DNA of 64,000 nucleotides from JBBQED01 sp038320345 (GTDB lineage Bacteria > Bacteroidota > Bacteroidia > AKYH767-A > OLB10): the NCBI GenBank assembly GCA_038320345.1, contig JBBQED010000002.1, positions 124,001 through 188,000 on the forward strand, in the 5' to 3' direction. Each line of letters begins with the position of its first letter. The stretch's first letter is position 1. This document shows, piece after piece, positions 61,672-64,000 of the stretch. The notes under the pieces were generated by a model. That model was given only the letters and a program-made list of their open reading frames with translations, did no database searches and was not told the origin of the DNA. A program made the position numbers and the translations under genes.

Positions 61672-63351
61672 TTAAACTGAAATCAACTTATTCACGGAAG
61701 CAATAATTTCCTGTTCGAGAGCTACTGCTTTAGCTTCCATATCGGCAGCTTTTTTCAAGAGATCAGCGATACCAGCTTTATCATCATAACTTGAAGCATT
61801 GATTCTAACATTGAGATGAGCACCAACAATCGCAGCTTTAGCGCAGAGTCCGCCCACACCGGCATCACTTACCGAATTAGGATTTCCTTTTTCAGCCATC
61901 ACTTTAATAATCTCCATACTTGCTAGTGAAAGTTCCATCACTTTAAGCGGAACTTCAATTGCATATTTCGTTGCATTTTGAATAGCAGCTTTTCTGGATT
62001 TTTTTTCTTCGTCGGTTCCTTTTGGTAATTTGAAACAATCCATGATAATATTAAAAGCGCGGGTATCTTCATCCACCATCATCAACAATTGCTTCTTGAG
62101 CGCCTGACCTTTTTCTGCATAGTCACTAAATTCTTCCCACTGGCTTTCCCAACCTTTTTTACCAGCACTGAGATTAGCTACCATCGTTGCCAATGAAATT
62201 CCCAGCGCACCAGCATAAGCAGAAATAGAACCCCCACCAGGAGCAGGAGATTCACTCGCTGTTTCATCAGCAAAATCAGTGAGTTTCATATTTACGAGAG
62301 GGGCGCTATTCTTATCTTCCAATAAATACTCGATGATACGCGTCTTTGGATCAAAAGGAGTCAATTCATCAAGTCCCATCGATTTCACTGCGATATGAAT
62401 AAGTTCTGCATCACTCACTCCTGATGAAAGTTTTTGTTTTCTCAGAAAATATCTTCCTGCATCCAGCATCGCCGAAAGCGGCAAGACTCCAATTAATTCA
62501 CTGCCGGTTACACGGAGTCCACGTTCAAAGGCACTCTTATAATTTTCTTCAAAAACAATATGCAGAGGTGTCTCTCTGAACTTGGTAATATTGATGGATA
62601 CTTGAGCGATACCATACTCTTCGATATACCAACCTATTGCTTTTACACCTTTCAACTTTCCCGGAATACGAATTTCAGCACCTATTTCATCGAGTACTTT
62701 TTTTCCTTTCGCATCCACTTTAATTCTTCCTGCTTCACGAATATCGAAAGCAATTGAATTAGCACGCTTCACCGATTTAGTATTCAGATTAACGTTATAA
62801 GCAATCAGAAAATCACGAGCGCCGATGACGGTAGCTCCATGTTTAGGAGAGAAAACAGCAGGTCCGAAATCCGGTTTCCATGCAGGGTCATGAATTTTCT
62901 TTTCAAAACCTTCGTACTCCCCTGCACGAATATGAGAAAGATTACTTCTGTCTTTATTAGGTTGAGCTTCTTCGTAGAGATAAACAGGAATCGCTAAATC
63001 ATGCCCAACACGTTTCGCTAATTGTTGACTCCAATGTGCAGTTTCTTCCATGCTAATATTTGCGACCGGAATAAAAGGACAGACATCAGTTGCACCCATG
63101 CGAGGATGTTCCCCTTTATGCTTCGACATATCAATCAGCTCAGCGGCTTTTTTAATACCTCTAAAAGCAGCTTCGGTAGCAGCAGCAGGTTCACCTACAA
63201 AAGTCACGACTGTACGATTGGTGGCTTTGCCGGGATCTACATTCAAGAGGCGAACACCTTCAACGGATTCAATAGCATCTGTTATTTGACGGATGATCTG
63301 CAAATCATTTCCTTCACTGAAATTCGGAACACATTCTATTAATTGTTTCAT
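61672..63351 (-). CDS. ftcD: Glutamate formimidoyltransferase-cyclodeaminase (FtcD fusion)
   Basis: This is a bifunctional enzyme of histidine breakdown. Residues 1-~300 form the formiminotransferase domain (LIECVPNFSEGND, KHKGEHPRMGATDVCPFIP, SPKHGATVIGARDFLIAYN). Residues ~345-559 form the formimidoyl-THF cyclodeaminase (FADETASESPAPGGGSISAYAGALG). It moves the formimino group from N-formimino-glutamate to tetrahydrofolate and then releases ammonia to give methenyl-THF. The fusion is the animal-like form and is common in Bacteroidota. It starts 2 bp after the arginase-family gene, so they form an operon running out of the window. Confidence 0.95.
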   Translation of the reverse strand: MKQLIECVPNFSEGNDLQIIRQITDAIESVEGVRLLNVDPGKATNRTVVTFVGEPAAATEAAFRGIKKAAELIDMSKHKGEHPRMGATDVCPFIPVANISMEETAHWSQQLAKRVGHDLAIPVYLYEEAQPNKDRSNLSHIRAGEYEGFEKKIHDPAWKPDFGPAVFSPKHGATVIGARDFLIAYNVNLNTKSVKRANSIAFDIREAGRIKVDAKGKKVLDEIGAEIRIPGKLKGVKAIGWYIEEYGIAQVSINITKFRETPLHIVFEENYKSAFERGLRVTGSELIGVLPLSAMLDAGRYFLRKQKLSSGVSDAELIHIAVKSMGLDELTPFDPKTRIIEYLLEDKNSAPLVNMKLTDFADETASESPAPGGGSISAYAGALGISLATMVANLSAGKKGWESQWEEFSDYAEKGQALKKQLLMMVDEDTRAFNIIMDCFKLPKGTDEEKKSRKAAIQNATKYAIEVPLKVMELSLASMEIIKVMAEKGNPNSVSDAGVGGLCAKAAIVGAHLNVRINASSYDDKAGIADLLKKAADMEAKAVALEQEIIASVNKLISV

Positions 63352-63353
63352 AA

Positions 63354-64000
63354 TTATCTGGAATACCAGTCGTTTCTGGCTTTTATGTAATCAGTAATAA
63401 GATAAGCAATGAGCTTACCTGTTTTAAGATCGGTTTTAATATGAGAGAGAACAGGAGCAGCTTCTGCGAGGTGAAAATAAGCTACCTTGCACTTACTAGC
63501 AACTTCATGCACTAATTTCCTAGCGTCAATAGTACTAATACCACTTGATGTTTTTGCGCTAGCAGGAATATTTTGTACCGTATCTAAATCCAGCTCTAAT
63601 CCTAAGTAATTATCTACTCCAACAAATTGTATGGCTTGATTTACGGCTTCGGCAAATGTTAGTTTTTCGCGAATAAAAATATCTTCAAAAAAACTTGCCT
63701 GCACTCTAGGTTCATTCAAAATTTTATCAATTACTGAAGCATTATTAAAAATCTCATGTAACCCCACCATTGCATATTTGTGCAACCAATTTTCATTAAA
63801 TGCATAGCTAAAACCATTTCCACTATGGCGACCTTCAGTAGGACGAAGATCACTATGTGCATCACAATTAATACAATTTATTTGAGCAGTAGCTGAGGCA
63901 CCAGAAGCTTTTAAGCCTTGAGCAGCACCTCTCAAATTAGGATAGGAATTATTATGACCACCTCCGATAATAATAGCTTCTTTTCCCGATTGAATGATGG
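63354..64000 (-). CDS. Arginase/formimidoylglutamase family protein, 5' end missing
   Basis: The frame is open to the right edge, so the N terminus is outside the window. Metal-site motifs are GGGHNNSYPN at the very edge, INCDAHSDLRP, and LELDLDTVQ in place of the family's SxDxDxxDP. The TTG at 63935 within this frame is not a start. The arginase fold plus the adjacent ftcD suggests formimidoylglutamase (HutG), although arginase or agmatinase cannot be excluded. If HutG is right, the cell has two routes from formimino-glutamate. Confidence 0.85.
   Translation of the reverse strand, partial: IIQSGKEAIIIGGGHNNSYPNLRGAAQGLKASGASATAQINCINCDAHSDLRPTEGRHSGNGFSYAFNENWLHKYAMVGLHEIFNNASVIDKILNEPRVQASFFEDIFIREKLTFAEAVNQAIQFVGVDNYLGLELDLDTVQNIPASAKTSSGISTIDARKLVHEVASKCKVAYFHLAEAAPVLSHIKTDLKTGKLIAYLITDYIKARNDWYSR

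Overview
The window reads as a chromosomal segment of a member of the Bacteroidota. By eye it is AT-rich, with roughly 38% G+C. Three things support this placement. Several secreted proteins end in type IX secretion (T9SS) sorting domains. Several promoters fit the Bacteroidota pattern TTTG-N19-TAnnTTTG, often very close to the start codon. Lineage-typical gene forms are also present: a fused ccoNO, a 6S-like RNA between zapA and rny, a fused FtcD, and a PyrR-PyrB pair. I see no phage, insertion sequence, CRISPR array, tRNA or rRNA.

Layout. 1-6.7 kb: the tail of a T9SS cargo protein, 3-hydroxyacyl-CoA dehydrogenase, a pirin, a TetR regulator, an Smr-domain protein, a DUF922 protein, a beta-CASP RNase-like protein and a small DUF2892 protein. 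6.7-18.9 kb: a respiratory island. A soluble PAS histidine kinase overlaps a receiver-CRP/FNR fusion. Two small genes on the minus strand follow, then the cbb3 oxidase cluster ccoI-ccoS-ccoNO-ccoQ-ccoP-ccoG-ccoH and a SafE-type membrane protein. Three ATGA-N6-TCAT boxes sit at promoters in this island. 18.9-21.6 kb: a minus-strand operon of DoxX, CDF transporter, universal stress protein and a small conserved protein. 22-26.3 kb: an M23 peptidase, then a coiled-coil protein, zapA, 6S RNA and rny. 26.3-36.1 kb: a surface-polysaccharide locus (Wzz-like, flippase, polymerase, two glycosyltransferases, UDP-GlcNAc 2-epimerase, O-antigen ligase, DegT aminotransferase, initiating sugar transferase). 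36-45.3 kb: a transglutaminase-like protein, a large T9SS surface protein, a divergent EF-G paralogue, an unrecognised 387-residue protein, RNase Z and another T9SS protein. 45.3-52.4 kb: mostly housekeeping genes on the minus strand (STAS protein, pyrB, pyrR, rpsA, ispH, cmk, an MBL hydrolase). 52.5-55.8 kb: proton-translocating transhydrogenase pntAA-pntAB-pntB. 55.8-58.7 kb: selD-mnmH (selenouridine) and an AlgH-family protein. 58.9-64 kb: pdxH, a metallophosphoesterase, an RsmI-like methyltransferase, ftcD and a truncated arginase-family gene.

The most interesting feature is the respiratory island. It resembles the rhizobial FixL-FixJ-FixK-fixNOQP circuit, but the FixJ-like receiver and the FixK/FNR-like DNA-binding part are one protein. 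Candidate operators lie in front of ccoI, ccoS and a small unknown gene. At all three promoters a -7 element is present and a good -33 element is lacking. This regulatory model is inference from sequence and has not been tested.
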